DNA of 64,000 nucleotides from Candidatus Omnitrophota bacterium (GTDB lineage: Bacteria; Hinthialibacterota; Hinthialibacteria; Hinthialibacterales; Hinthialibacteraceae): contig JABLXU010000017.1 in the NCBI GenBank assembly GCA_013177805.1, forward strand, positions 1 to 64,000. The letters are read 5' to 3'. The position numbers and the translations under genes were made by a program. Below are positions 1 to 8,136 of this stretch, one piece after another. Position 1 is the first letter of the stretch. Each line of letters opens with the position of its first letter. Under the pieces are notes generated by a model. The model saw only the letters and a list, made by a program, of their open reading frames with translations. It had not been told where the DNA came from and ran no database searches.

Positions 1-183
1 GTGGACATCAAAGGCGAACAGGTGAAACTGGGCGTCACGGCTCCCCAAAACGTTTCCATCCACCGGAAAGAGGTTTACGAATCCATCCAGCAGGAGAACC
101 AAGCGGCGGCGCGTTCGGGGACATCCAATTTGAGCGGTTTGATCAAAGTGTTGCACAAAAAAAACATCCCCTCTTCCGAATAA
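1..183 (+). CDS. csrA: Carbon storage regulator CsrA, 3' part (runs off the left edge)
   Basis: The frame is open at the first base and the visible 60 residues match the second half of CsrA: DIKGEQVKLGV (a core beta strand) followed by APQNVSIHRKEVY, the conserved segment that carries the RNA-binding surface. The usual first 20 or so residues (LVLTRK...) lie outside the window, so the GTG at position 1 is an internal valine codon and not a start. CsrA is a dimeric RNA-binding protein that blocks translation by covering GGA motifs in leaders; in many flagellated bacteria it controls flagellin and is held in check by FliW. The last 25 or so residues extend beyond the family core as a polar tail. 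The flagellar operon a few kilobases away fits this role, but fliW and flagellin are not in view. Confidence 0.9.
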   Translation: MDIKGEQVKLGVTAPQNVSIHRKEVYESIQQENQAAARSGTSNLSGLIKVLHKKNIPSSE

Positions 184-202
184 TCCCCCATTTCTTCCGG
201 AT

Positions 203-1282
203 TTAGCTTTGAACCGGCCAGAACCGCTTCAGCCAGCTGGACACCGCTTGCCCCCAACTTCCTTCTCGATGCCGTGGAGCGGAGAGCGACCAAACATAGC
301 ATCCCGGATAACGGGTGAGCCCATCCAGCTCCTCCGGCGCGCACCGCCGCGGCGCCAGCGTCATCCGGACTTCCTTGGCCGCATACGCTTCTTCCAGAGG
401 GACCGATTCGAAGGCGGAATCCGGAGGGATAAACCAGCGGTATTGTCCGTACCCGCGCGTGGAGATGATGTTGAACACCTTCAGCCGGTCCTGGATAGTT
501 TCCAGGGATTCCTGCACCCGGCCGGCCACGGCGCGAAACGCCTCTTCCAGCGCGGCCGATGAATCAGCCCGCCCGATGCCGCCAGCCAAGTCCGGCAGGG
601 AATCCCAGTAAAAGCGGGTGAAAGGAGCGATTTCCTCGCGCAGATTCTGCAGCCGGTCCAAGGAAAGATCCCCCAGGTTTTGCGGAATGGCATAGGGAAA
701 TTCCAGCACCGCCCGCCACACCGGCCGGCCGGCATCCCCTCCCGGAGGGAGGCATTCGATCAACATGGCCAGTTCGTCATGTTCAGGATTGTCCGTACAC
801 CGGGGGGCCTGACGGACGGTCTGTTGGTGGAGAGCGAGACAAGTTGTCAGAGTCATGACCATTTTGCGGGTGGAGAAGCACCACTCGTTATACCGGTCGA
901 TTTTTGCGATGCCGAGTTCCACCAGGCGCCGGGCCACCTCCGGCCATTGATCCACCCGGCCGAGATGAAAGGTTTTGGCGGAAGTCCGCTCTTTTTCGTA
1001 TTTGCCCAACTGGCGGATGTACTCCGGAATCCCGTCACAAAAACCGTGCTCGATCACCCGCAAGAACCGGCGGACGGTCTCGGAATCCGCCGCCTCGGGA
1101 ATCCAATTCTCTAGAAATCCATATTGGGCCATTTCCGACAAGAACCGCTTCAACTCCTTGCTGTCCCGCGGCGGCCGGTCAGACGTATGGATCCGGCATA
1201 GAGAAGGGAGATACAAATATTGATGCCGCAACACGGTATCATTGGTCAGGTAAAAATGTGGAAAGAAAATGCATGAATCCAT
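203..1282 (-). CDS. Hypothetical cytoplasmic protein
   Basis: A 359-residue protein with no family I recognise. It has no signal peptide and no obvious membrane segment. It is rich in Arg, Glu and aromatic residues and looks alpha-helical in the middle. Two cysteines near the N-terminus (Cys4 and Cys25) do not form a paired motif. I chose the Met at 1282 because the eight codons before it, from a possible start at 1306, look unlike protein sequence. The gene converges on csrA with about 20 bp between the stops, so it is not part of that operon. Reading frame and codon use match its neighbours, so it is probably a real gene. Confidence 0.6.
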   Translation of the reverse strand: MDSCIFFPHFYLTNDTVLRHQYLYLPSLCRIHTSDRPPRDSKELKRFLSEMAQYGFLENWIPEAADSETVRRFLRVIEHGFCDGIPEYIRQLGKYEKERTSAKTFHLGRVDQWPEVARRLVELGIAKIDRYNEWCFSTRKMVMTLTTCLALHQQTVRQAPRCTDNPEHDELAMLIECLPPGGDAGRPVWRAVLEFPYAIPQNLGDLSLDRLQNLREEIAPFTRFYWDSLPDLAGGIGRADSSAALEEAFRAVAGRVQESLETIQDRLKVFNIISTRGYGQYRWFIPPDSAFESVPLEEAYAAKEVRMTLAPRRCAPEELDGLTRYPGCYVWSLSAPRHREGSWGQAVSSWLKRFWPVQS

Positions 1283-1553
1283 TACGCCTCGTAAAATATT
1301 GGACAAAGGATTTCCTTTCAGCCCCCTACGCCGCTCGCGGGCGGTCCGGCCGCTTTTTACCGGCTAGGATTGTTACTATGAAACAAGCCGGAATGAAGGG
1401 AACCATACGGTAGCACAAGAATCCCAAAGGCTCCACCCAGGAACGTCCCGGGACAGGGAGGCGAATCCCCAGGGATCTTCAGCCACCGGACGGAACGCGA
1501 TAGACTGCCTCATCCATCCCAATCCGCCGGCAGGCAGGCAAGACGAGGCTGAT

Positions 1554-2237
1554 GTGTTTCCAACGCTGGTGAATACTCTGGCTGTGGTCATCGGTTCCCT
1601 GGCGGGCATGGCCTTCCATGGCCGGTTGACGCAGCGGTTTCGTATCATTTTGTTTCAATCCATCGGGTTGGCGACGCTGGTGATCGGCTTGCAAGAGGCC
1701 TTGAAAACCCAAAACATCCCCTTCCTGGCCTTGAGTATGATCGCGGGCGCGTTGCTGGGGGAAGGGATCGACATCGAAGGCCGGTTGCAAGCGTTGGGCG
1801 GCTGGATCAAAAAACACGTGGGGCAGCAGAAAAATCCCGAGTTTATCGATGGATTTCTCAACGCGAGCCTGTTATTCTGTGTCGGGGCGATGAGCGTGGT
1901 CGGCTCCTTCCGGGCGGGCGTGGAGGGCAACGGCGATATTCTCTACACCAAAAGCATGCTGGACGGCCACGCCGCCATCTTTCTGGCGGGCGCGATGGGC
2001 GCCGGAGTGATGGCCAGCGCCGTTTCCGTGCTGGGATTTCAAGGAGGATTGACGTTGTTGTTCATCGCCTTCGGCCGGGGATTGCCGGATTTTGTCATCC
2101 GCGAAGTGGGGGCCGCGGGCGGACTGTTGATTGTGGGGATTTCCATCAATCTCCTGGACGTGGGAAAGATCCGGGCCGGCAACCTGCTGCCCGCCATGCT
2201 TCTGGCTGGAATTTTGGCCTGGATGCAACCGGGATGA
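1554..2237 (+). CDS. DUF554 family membrane protein
   Basis: A 227-residue integral membrane protein of the DUF554 (YdfK/YqgA-like) family. Hydrophobic segments cover most of the length. The family hallmarks are visible: an N-terminal helix rich in small residues, the polar GEGIDIEGRL stretch near residues 68-77, and glycine-rich helices such as LFCVGAMSVVGSFRAGVEG near 107-125. The biochemical role of this family is not established; it has been proposed as a transporter. Translation begins at GTG 1554, with a GAGG ribosome-binding sequence about 7 nt upstream. The gene stands alone and converges on the HxlR gene. Confidence 0.85.
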   Translation: MFPTLVNTLAVVIGSLAGMAFHGRLTQRFRIILFQSIGLATLVIGLQEALKTQNIPFLALSMIAGALLGEGIDIEGRLQALGGWIKKHVGQQKNPEFIDGFLNASLLFCVGAMSVVGSFRAGVEGNGDILYTKSMLDGHAAIFLAGAMGAGVMASAVSVLGFQGGLTLLFIAFGRGLPDFVIREVGAAGGLLIVGISINLLDVGKIRAGNLLPAMLLAGILAWMQPG

Positions 2238-2277
2238 AAATCCCCCAGAACTTTTCCCGCCCGCAAAGGCGTGGGGA

Positions 2278-2655
2278 TCATCCCTTTTCGAATTCGCGCT
2301 GCAGGGTTTCGATAGCGTCCAAAATAGCCACGAAACAGCCGCCGAATTTGGTCAACTGGTATTCCACGCGGGGCGGGATTTCTGGATAAGTGATCTTTTT
2401 CAGGATTCCGAACCGCTGCATCTTCTTCAACCGCTCATTCAGAACCTTCGTCGTCAGACCCGGACAGGCCCGTACCATGGCTCCCGGCCGAATGACTCCC
2501 TGTCGGATAAGAGCCAACACCTGCAAGGACCACTTACATCCCACGACGGATTCAATCATTCCCATCACGGGAGGGAAAGATTCGGGGTCTGGGGAACGGG
2601 GAGGTGGAAAATTTTTGTCTTTTTTTATGATCTGATTTCGTGAAAGTTGGACCAT
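2278..2655 (-). CDS. HxlR-family winged-helix transcriptional regulator
   Basis: The protein shows the HxlR plan: GCKWSLQVLALIRQGV (first helices), then GLTTKVLNERLKKMQRFGIL (recognition helix and start of the wing) and PPRVEYQLTKFG (wing and end of the domain). HxlR proteins are small dimeric DNA-binding regulators, several of which sense electrophiles or oxidants through a cysteine. Here Cys lies directly before the KW pair, and two others lie in the recognition region and the C-terminal helix. The first 30 residues are not conserved, so the start may instead be the Met at 2565; neither start has a clear ribosome-binding site. It is divergent from a glutaredoxin-like gene with about 120 bp between them, a usual layout for a regulator and its target. 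Confidence 0.88.
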   Translation of the reverse strand: MVQLSRNQIIKKDKNFPPPRSPDPESFPPVMGMIESVVGCKWSLQVLALIRQGVIRPGAMVRACPGLTTKVLNERLKKMQRFGILKKITYPEIPPRVEYQLTKFGGCFVAILDAIETLQREFEKG

Positions 2656-2658
2656 GAG

Positions 2659-2687
2659 GTATGTACTCTACCAAAAAGTGCGTACTT
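2659..2687. promoter_or_regulatory. Candidate HxlR operator: two direct repeats
   Basis: Two 10-nt direct repeats, GTATGTACTC (2659-2668) and GTGCGTACTT (2678-2687), are 19 bp apart centre to centre, nearly two helical turns. They share the core GTACT(C/T). They lie between the divergent HxlR and glutaredoxin-like genes and touch the upstream HxlR start. The spacing suits a winged-helix dimer or pair of dimers. The sequence shows the repeats; the assignment as an operator is inference from position. Confidence 0.45.
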
Positions 2688-2776
2688 GCCGGCGCTTTTT
2701 CACCCTCTAGGATATAAGGCACGCGCGCGAAAACACCCGGCCGGGACAATTCTATTCCGATTGCAGGAGAAGGAAA

Positions 2777-3013
2777 ATGAAGACCAAGGCGGTGTTTTAT
2801 CATGCGGGTTGTCCGGTTTGCGTGGATGCCGAAAACCAGGTGGTCACGGCGTTGGATCGTTCCCGGTACGAGGTTGAGATCGTCCACCTGGGGAAAGAAA
2901 AATCCCGTCTGGACGAGGCGCGGCGGCAGGGCGTGAAGTCGGTGCCCGCGCTGGTAATCGATCAGCAGGTCTATCACATCAATTTCGGGGCATCGGTAGA
3001 TCAGCTGACGTAA
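2777..3013 (+). CDS. Small glutaredoxin/thioredoxin-fold protein with CPVC motif
   Basis: A 78-residue thioredoxin-fold protein. It begins TKAVFYHAGCPVCVDAENQ, giving a beta strand and a CPxC redox motif at residues 12-15. The later VKSVPALVID provides the cis-proline that packs against the active site, as in glutaredoxins and mini-thioredoxins. The length is short for the family (80-100 is usual) but the fold can be complete. AGGAGAAGG just upstream of ATG 2777 is a strong ribosome-binding site. Divergence from an HxlR regulator suggests a redox-responsive pair. The substrate cannot be inferred. Confidence 0.82.
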   Translation: MKTKAVFYHAGCPVCVDAENQVVTALDRSRYEVEIVHLGKEKSRLDEARRQGVKSVPALVIDQQVYHINFGASVDQLT

Positions 3014-3045
3014 CAGGCCAAGCAAAATCCAGACCCCACCCTCCA

Positions 3046-3085
3046 TGCCAAGAAGGGCGGCCCACCCGGACCGCCCTTCCGGCAT
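3046..3085. terminator. Hairpin between convergent genes, probable bidirectional terminator
   Basis: GAAGGGCGG (3052-3060) pairs perfectly with CCGCCCTTC (3071-3079) around a 10-nt loop, and ATGCC/GGCAT (3046-3050 and 3081-3085) extends the stem past a small internal loop. It sits between the glutaredoxin-like gene and the converging TPR gene. There is no clear T run on either side, so intrinsic termination is likely but not certain. Confidence 0.55.
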
Positions 3086-3150
3086 GAAAAGAAGCGGATC
3101 GTACTTAACCACGCGGGAAACACCGGATGGGATTCCAATGTTTCCGCGGG

Positions 3151-4104
3151 TCAGGAATTGGTCTTTTGTTGCAAGGCCGCCAAGTTGCCCAGCAGCGAGG
3201 TGGCCTCCAGATCGCCGGGATCCTTTTCCAAAATCATCGCCAGGTTTTCCGCCGCTTCGCTCATCCGGTCCAACACGAAATAGCCATACGCCACGAGAAA
3301 GCGCGCTTCCACGTGATCCGGATGTTGGCTTAGAAAGCGCTCCAGCACGGCCAGATGGGCGTTGAAATCGTTGGTATCTCCATAAAAGGTGGCCACCTGG
3401 ATCGGTTCCTGGTACCAATCCGGATGCAAGACCAGCGCGCGCCGCAACGCGGAAGCCGCTCCTTCGTAATCCCCCACCGCGAGCAAAGCCCAACACTGGC
3501 CCATTTTGACCATCGGCGTATTGGGTTTCAGGCCGGCAATCCGGTGGTAGGCTTCGACAGCTTCCTTGTACCGCCGGTCCCGGAATAGGCGCTGGGCTTG
3601 ATCGAGTTGCCGGACAAAACTGTCCTTGCTGCCGGGCCCGTGCGAAGGGATATACGAAGGTTCTTTGTCCCGGGGCGGGGATTCGGCCTTGGCCGTGGGT
3701 TCTTCGGCCGGGCGTTCCATAATGATTTTCTCCCGTTCGAGAATGGGATACCGCGGGAGAACCTGGGCCGGCGCCCCGGGGGAGAGCGTAACTCCAGGAG
3801 CGAATGGCCAATTCCCGTAGGCGGGAGGCTGGGTATACACGTACACGATACGTTCCGGGGCCCGGTACGACACGCGGGAAGTGTCCGGCACATTGAGGGG
3901 CCGCCGCCCCCGTTCGTAAGGAGGCATCAACCCATAGTTGGGATACGGCTCCAAAGTGAAAATGGGATAGCGGTACGCCAGTCCACTGCCCCAAAAGAAG
4001 GGCCGCAACCGGTAATTATAAAATCCGAAACTCAAGGCATGCGCGTCGAAGGCCCCCACCCCCGCCACGGTAACGATCAGGCTGAAAAGTAAGGTCCGTT
4101 TCAT
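3151..4104 (-). CDS. Exported TPR-repeat protein
   Basis: A 317-residue protein starting MKRTLLFSLIVTVAG, a signal peptide with probable cleavage after ...DAHA. Next comes a Tyr/Pro/Arg-rich region (residues 25-125: many aromatic and proline residues, for example FGFYNYRLRPFF), and then a TPR-type superhelix from about residue 165 to the end (RRYKEAVEAYHRIAGLKP, GDYEGAASALRRALVLHP, MSEAAENLAMILEKDPGD). The first part resembles low-complexity surface or envelope scaffolds; TPRs bind partner proteins. I chose the Met at 4104 over one at 4191 because it opens a proper signal peptide and has GGAG nine bases upstream. The specific function is unknown. It lies in tandem with the lipoprotein gene upstream. 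Confidence 0.75.
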   Translation of the reverse strand: MKRTLLFSLIVTVAGVGAFDAHALSFGFYNYRLRPFFWGSGLAYRYPIFTLEPYPNYGLMPPYERGRRPLNVPDTSRVSYRAPERIVYVYTQPPAYGNWPFAPGVTLSPGAPAQVLPRYPILEREKIIMERPAEEPTAKAESPPRDKEPSYIPSHGPGSKDSFVRQLDQAQRLFRDRRYKEAVEAYHRIAGLKPNTPMVKMGQCWALLAVGDYEGAASALRRALVLHPDWYQEPIQVATFYGDTNDFNAHLAVLERFLSQHPDHVEARFLVAYGYFVLDRMSEAAENLAMILEKDPGDLEATSLLGNLAALQQKTNS

Positions 4105-4222
4105 GATTCCTGCTCCATTTCGCCAATCCGGATCAGTCTGATATCCGGGATCAAAAAGAAACAATAACATCGCAACGCATGGTCCATCCACCGGGGAAAA
4201 TAACCGAGGAGCGCAATCGCTT

Positions 4223-4912
4223 CTATTTTAACACGGCAAAGACAAACTCATATGGGATTTCCACCGAGGCTCCTTGCGCCCCGGGAACGCGCGCCAGCCG
4301 TGTGATCCGCATCCGGACGGAGTGCAGCGTCCGGGGCGCCACCGCGAAATACACATTTCCCTCCACCATCGAATGCGGCTGGATGGTCAGGGGCTGAATC
4401 GGCAAGGATTGCGCCAAAACGGAAGAAGAGATTTGGCCCCGGCCGGAGGGATACGAACTCTCCCAGTAGACGGCGTTGAAACTCGAGTGGTTGTACGATC
4501 CATATCCCACTCCCACCGTCGCCGCGCGGCGGGTACCCTGGGCGGCGGCCTCGGCCACGGCCGGCGGGCTCATGGCGAAATATTGGCGGCCTTTCTCCGT
4601 CAGCAGCACGAAATCCTTGGGAACGAACTCGAGGGGAACATCGGTTTGGTTGATCAGGGTTATCAGGAATGTGGTGACCTTGTTCCCAAGGGGAATGGGA
4701 GTCGGGGCATGCCGGACACTGATCGCCATGCCTTCCTTGCTGATGCTGCTCATCGTGCTTTCCGCTACGATGTCCACACCGGGGGAAGGCTGGGCCACGA
4801 AGCGGGGCGAGGCGCAAGCGGTCAACACCAGAGACAGAACGGCAACAGCCAACCACCCTCTGAGTGATCCCGGCTTCGAACGGTGAACCAAGCGGTGGAA
4901 TGGAGTGTTCAT
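4223..4912 (-). CDS. Hypothetical lipoprotein
   Basis: A 229-residue protein with a lipoprotein signal: basic N-terminus (HRSKPGSLRG), hydrophobic core, then the lipobox LTAC with Cys near residue 33. The mature part includes a segment that looks like an immunoglobulin-like beta-sandwich (NKVTTFLITLINQTDVPLEF and later EGNVYFAVAPRTLHSVRMRI). No catalytic motif is visible and I do not recognise the family. It is probably attached to the outer membrane. It precedes the TPR gene on the same strand with about 120 bp between them, so the two may be co-transcribed. Confidence 0.65.
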   Translation of the reverse strand: MNTPFHRLVHRSKPGSLRGWLAVAVLSLVLTACASPRFVAQPSPGVDIVAESTMSSISKEGMAISVRHAPTPIPLGNKVTTFLITLINQTDVPLEFVPKDFVLLTEKGRQYFAMSPPAVAEAAAQGTRRAATVGVGYGSYNHSSFNAVYWESSYPSGRGQISSSVLAQSLPIQPLTIQPHSMVEGNVYFAVAPRTLHSVRMRITRLARVPGAQGASVEIPYEFVFAVLK

Positions 4913-5267
4913 GAATTGTTATCCTCGATGCTTCCTTAGCGTGGGCAACCAAAAATGAATAACCCTTCCGGCCGGCTTGCGCCGGAACCGAATGCATATT
5001 CCTATTCATTATAATCGTACCGCGAAACCGGCTGACTAGGTACTGTTGAGTTTTTTCAACGCAGATCGAATATTCCAAATGGAACGGATTCATCGATCGC
5101 ACAAAGCTTTCTCCCTGGGCTGAAGCCCTAAGCCTGGGCTAGATTAAAATTGCTGTTGGAGATAGTACCCGGAAGTAGGATGAAAGTTGGAAAGGACCTT
5201 ATAGTCGGCAGGGTGCTAAAGCCGGGGTCGGAATCCGCTCTGTGCAATCAGTCGTCCCCAGCCGGAT
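4913..5267. other. Intergenic region, no gene seen
   Basis: 355 bp between flhG and the lipoprotein gene with no supportable reading frame. It contains a short hairpin near 4967-4988 (TTCCGGC/GCCGGAA) and a second small stem (GGGCT/AGCCC) near 5116-5128. A TATAAT on the minus strand near 5010 could be the -10 element of the lipoprotein gene, but no matching -35 is visible. The 3' end of the flagellar transcript should lie here; I see no convincing intrinsic terminator. Confidence 0.5.
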
Positions 5268-6683
5268 TCAGGATGATTCCGCCGGGGCCGGGGCGCTGGA
5301 ATAGGTGAAGAGATTCCGCAAGAACTGCCGCAATCCGCGGGGGCGGTCGGTTTTGACGTCGATCTGCAAAATCGTGGCCGCGATGTTGCGGATCGCGTGA
5401 GAAGCCGGGCAGGCAGGCGAGTAAAGCAGAAACGGTTTTTGATGACGCACGCTCTTAAGGACTTCGGCATCCCGGGGGATGAATCCCAGGTTGTTGAAGG
5501 ACAATTGAAGGAATTGCCGGCACATGTGCAGCATCAGGCGGATCACTTCGGCGGCTTCGTGATTACTTTGGGCCATGTTGACCAGCACCCCGATTTCCTT
5601 GTGCGGATCGTGCCTGTGCAGGGTTTTGATCAACGCGTAGGCGTCCGTGTAAGCGGTTGGTTCCGGCGTGGTGACCACGATGGTTTGGTCGGCGGCGGTC
5701 AGGAATTGCAGCACATTGGGATGAATCCCCGCGGCCGTATCGATGAGAAATATATCCGGCGCTGGATCAATGGCCGCGAACGCGTCGAACAGGCGGTTCA
5801 TTTCGCCGGGATCCAGGTTCGTCATTTCTTCCACCCCCGATCCGCCGGGAATAATGCGAATCCCTTCCGGCCCCTCCACCATGATTTCCTCCAGGGTTTT
5901 GCCGCCGGAAATCAAGTGAGACAGATTGAGGCGGGGGGTGATCCCCAGCAACACGTCCACATTGGCCAGGGATAAATCGGCGTCCAAGAGCAGGACCCGC
6001 TTTTTCATCTTGGCCATCGCCAGCGCCAGGTTGCAGGCCACGTTGGATTTGCCTACGCCGCCTTTGCCGCCGGATATCGCGATCACCCGCGTGTGGTCCT
6101 GGAGAAGCAGGCGGCGGCTGGGCATCCAACCCGGCGCGGGATCCCCGGCAGCCGGCTCCGGCAGGGCTGTGCCGCCGCGCATCGTCTTCTCCAAGGCGGC
6201 GGCCTTCTCCTGCTCATCGGGCTGGAGTGGGAGGGTGGGAGTTCCCCCACTTGAAGTGGTTGGTTCCGGTGGTGCGGAGTATGGCGCTTCGCGTCTATTC
6301 CCGGGAGCGGATGCCGCCTCCCCGGCGGATGGTGTCCCGGCGGAAGGGGATTCCGAATTGTCTGCCGGAAGTTCTGGATTTACCGGCGGCGTGGCCGCGG
6401 TGGGGGAAATTGATTCAGCGGCAGAATCCGATCGATCCGGCGATGGCGAATGTCCGGGTGTGGATTTCTCCAAAACCGGCGGATGGGTTTCCGGAATCCC
6501 TGAGGAGCCAGGGACTTTAGGATCAACAGACGGGATATCTTTGCGCGGAGTGACGGCCGGACGGAATTCCTCGGGATGGTCCAGCGTGGAAAGGCCGGGC
6601 GCGGCTCCACCCGAGGGGGGGAGCGATTCTTGTTTCGCCAATTGCCGAAGGGTTTCGGCTTGATCAGGAATTCTGCGTTTCAT
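5268..6683 (-). CDS. flhG: FlhG, MinD-type ATPase that regulates flagellar number, with long linker
   Basis: FlhG is a ParA/MinD ATPase that limits flagellar number and stimulates the GTPase of FlhF. The ATPase domain starts at about residue 198: VIAISGGKGGVGKSN is the deviant Walker A, followed by LLLDADLSLANVDVLLGI (switch region) and FLIDTAAGIHPNVL (Walker B). The N-terminus carries DQAETLRQL (residues 7-15), matching the DQAxxLR activator helix known from other FlhG proteins. Between them lies a Pro/Ser/Ala-rich insert of about 170 residues, so the protein has 471 residues rather than the usual 280-300. The start at 6683 was chosen because it puts the activator helix at the N-terminus and overlaps flhF by 20 nt, implying coupled translation. 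The C-terminal part contains LQLSFNNLGFIPRD, typical of the MinD/FlhG fold. Confidence 0.93.
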   Translation of the reverse strand: MKRRIPDQAETLRQLAKQESLPPSGGAAPGLSTLDHPEEFRPAVTPRKDIPSVDPKVPGSSGIPETHPPVLEKSTPGHSPSPDRSDSAAESISPTAATPPVNPELPADNSESPSAGTPSAGEAASAPGNRREAPYSAPPEPTTSSGGTPTLPLQPDEQEKAAALEKTMRGGTALPEPAAGDPAPGWMPSRRLLLQDHTRVIAISGGKGGVGKSNVACNLALAMAKMKKRVLLLDADLSLANVDVLLGITPRLNLSHLISGGKTLEEIMVEGPEGIRIIPGGSGVEEMTNLDPGEMNRLFDAFAAIDPAPDIFLIDTAAGIHPNVLQFLTAADQTIVVTTPEPTAYTDAYALIKTLHRHDPHKEIGVLVNMAQSNHEAAEVIRLMLHMCRQFLQLSFNNLGFIPRDAEVLKSVRHQKPFLLYSPACPASHAIRNIAATILQIDVKTDRPRGLRQFLRNLFTYSSAPAPAESS

Positions 6684-8136
6684 GAGCCTGATCCTGCGCG
6701 CAGACTGGTTCCGCGGATCCGTTGGGCCCCGAACGGTCAGTGAGGGGAACGGCCGGTGGTTCGAGGACCCCCGCGGGGGGCTCTTCAAGTACGGCGCGGT
6801 TGACCGTAGGCCGGCTGAGGAGGAGTTTGGCGATCCGCTCGGGCCGGGCGCGTTCGATGTCCTCGGGCACGTTTTGGCCGGTGGTCAGATAGGATATGGG
6901 GATCTTGAATTTCATTACCGTATTCAACAACGGGCCATAGGTGGTGGATTCATCGATCTTCGTGAAAATCAGCCGGGTGGGGTGGACTTCCTTGAAATGC
7001 TCCACGACGTCCACCATGTCGCTGTATTTGGTAGTGGAAGAGATCACCAAATGCACTTCAGAAGGGTGGCTGGCTTCCACAATCCCAGCCAAGGTGCTCA
7101 TCTGGGGCATGTTCCGCTGGCAGGTGCCCGCCGTGTCGAAGAGAACGAGGTGCGCGTCCTTGTGCTTGGCGAGCGCCTGGCGGACCTCGTCGGGGGAATA
7201 AGTGACTTCGAGTTCCACACCGAGAATTTCGGTGTATTTCTGGAGTTGTTCCACCGCCGCCAACCGGTAGAGATCCGCGGTGATGAAAACAATCTTGGGC
7301 CGGATGCCGTTGAGGGGATTGTACCGGTACTGGGCCGATATTTTGGCCAAGGTGGTGGTTTTCCCCACCCCGGTGGGTCCGACCAGCATGATCACCTTGG
7401 GCTGCCGGGCGTGGAAATCCAATTCGGCGGGCGGAGCCGTCTCGATTTTCGAGGTCAAGTACGACTTGAGGGCCGTCCAGACGTCATCCTTTTCATCCGT
7501 GGTTTCAGCGATTTGATTGGCGATAACCAACGCCAGGCGTTCGTCCACATCCTGATCCAAAAGATGGGTGTAAAGCTCCCGGGTCCGGGGCGGCACGGCC
7601 GGGATCTCACCCACGGTGAGGGAAGGCGCCAGGTTTTCCAACAATTTGGTCAGTTTGATCAAGCGGTTTTCCATGGTGGAAAGACGGTCTTCCAAATTGA
7701 CCGGCCCCGGAACCGGACCATCTTTCCGGGGAACCGCCGGTGGCAGCGGAGGCAGACTCTCCCGCGGCGGCATCTCTTTCTCCGTCTTCTTTTCGCGTTC
7801 CAGTTTCTTGGAAAGCGCCAAAAGCGGATTTTCTTCCCGGGACGGTGCCAGCGGTTCGTCACTGATCCGGAAATCCACCTTCTGGCCGATGCGAGGCAGA
7901 GGTGTGGGAGACGCAGAGGCCACCGGCCGTTCCGGGGGAGCGGCCACCGGCGCGGAGGCGGCCGGGACCTTGGGATCGAGCGCGGCGGTTACCTCGACGG
8001 TTTTTTTCCGGAACCAGCCAAACAGGCCGCCGCCAACGTCCCGCGAGTAGAGGATGATCGCGTTCGGGCCAAGCTCCGCCTTGACCATGCGCATGGCTTC
8101 CGCCATGTCCTTAGCTTGGAACTTTTTCACTCTCAC
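6664..8136 (-). CDS. flhF: FlhF, SRP-family GTPase for flagellar placement
   Basis: FlhF is a signal-recognition-type GTPase that marks the site of flagellar assembly. The N-terminal B domain (residues 1-45, MRVKKFQAKDMAEAMRMVK) is typical, followed by a Pro/Ala-rich disordered stretch (about 55-145) and the N domain helices (about 150-235). The G domain has the P loop GPTGVGKT (253-260), the DLYRLAAVEQL switch (288-298), LFDTAG and IFTKIDES (guanine specificity). The length of 490 residues is slightly above average because of the linker. The gene overlaps flhA by 26 nt and flhG by 20 nt, so the three are translationally coupled. One difference: the motif after the P loop reads ADLYRL where most FlhF proteins have DTYRI. 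Confidence 0.95.
   Translation of the reverse strand: MRVKKFQAKDMAEAMRMVKAELGPNAIILYSRDVGGGLFGWFRKKTVEVTAALDPKVPAASAPVAAPPERPVASASPTPLPRIGQKVDFRISDEPLAPSREENPLLALSKKLEREKKTEKEMPPRESLPPLPPAVPRKDGPVPGPVNLEDRLSTMENRLIKLTKLLENLAPSLTVGEIPAVPPRTRELYTHLLDQDVDERLALVIANQIAETTDEKDDVWTALKSYLTSKIETAPPAELDFHARQPKVIMLVGPTGVGKTTTLAKISAQYRYNPLNGIRPKIVFITADLYRLAAVEQLQKYTEILGVELEVTYSPDEVRQALAKHKDAHLVLFDTAGTCQRNMPQMSTLAGIVEASHPSEVHLVISSTTKYSDMVDVVEHFKEVHPTRLIFTKIDESTTYGPLLNTVMKFKIPISYLTTGQNVPEDIERARPERIAKLLLSRPTVNRAVLEEPPAGVLEPPAVPLTDRSGPNGSAEPVCAQDQAHETQNS

Noticed and set aside
2552..3994. 480-residue minus-strand reading frame over the glutaredoxin and TPR genes
   Set aside because: It is Arg/Gly/Pro-rich low-complexity translation, out of frame with genes that show family motifs and signal peptides. 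A shadow of GC-rich coding sequence.
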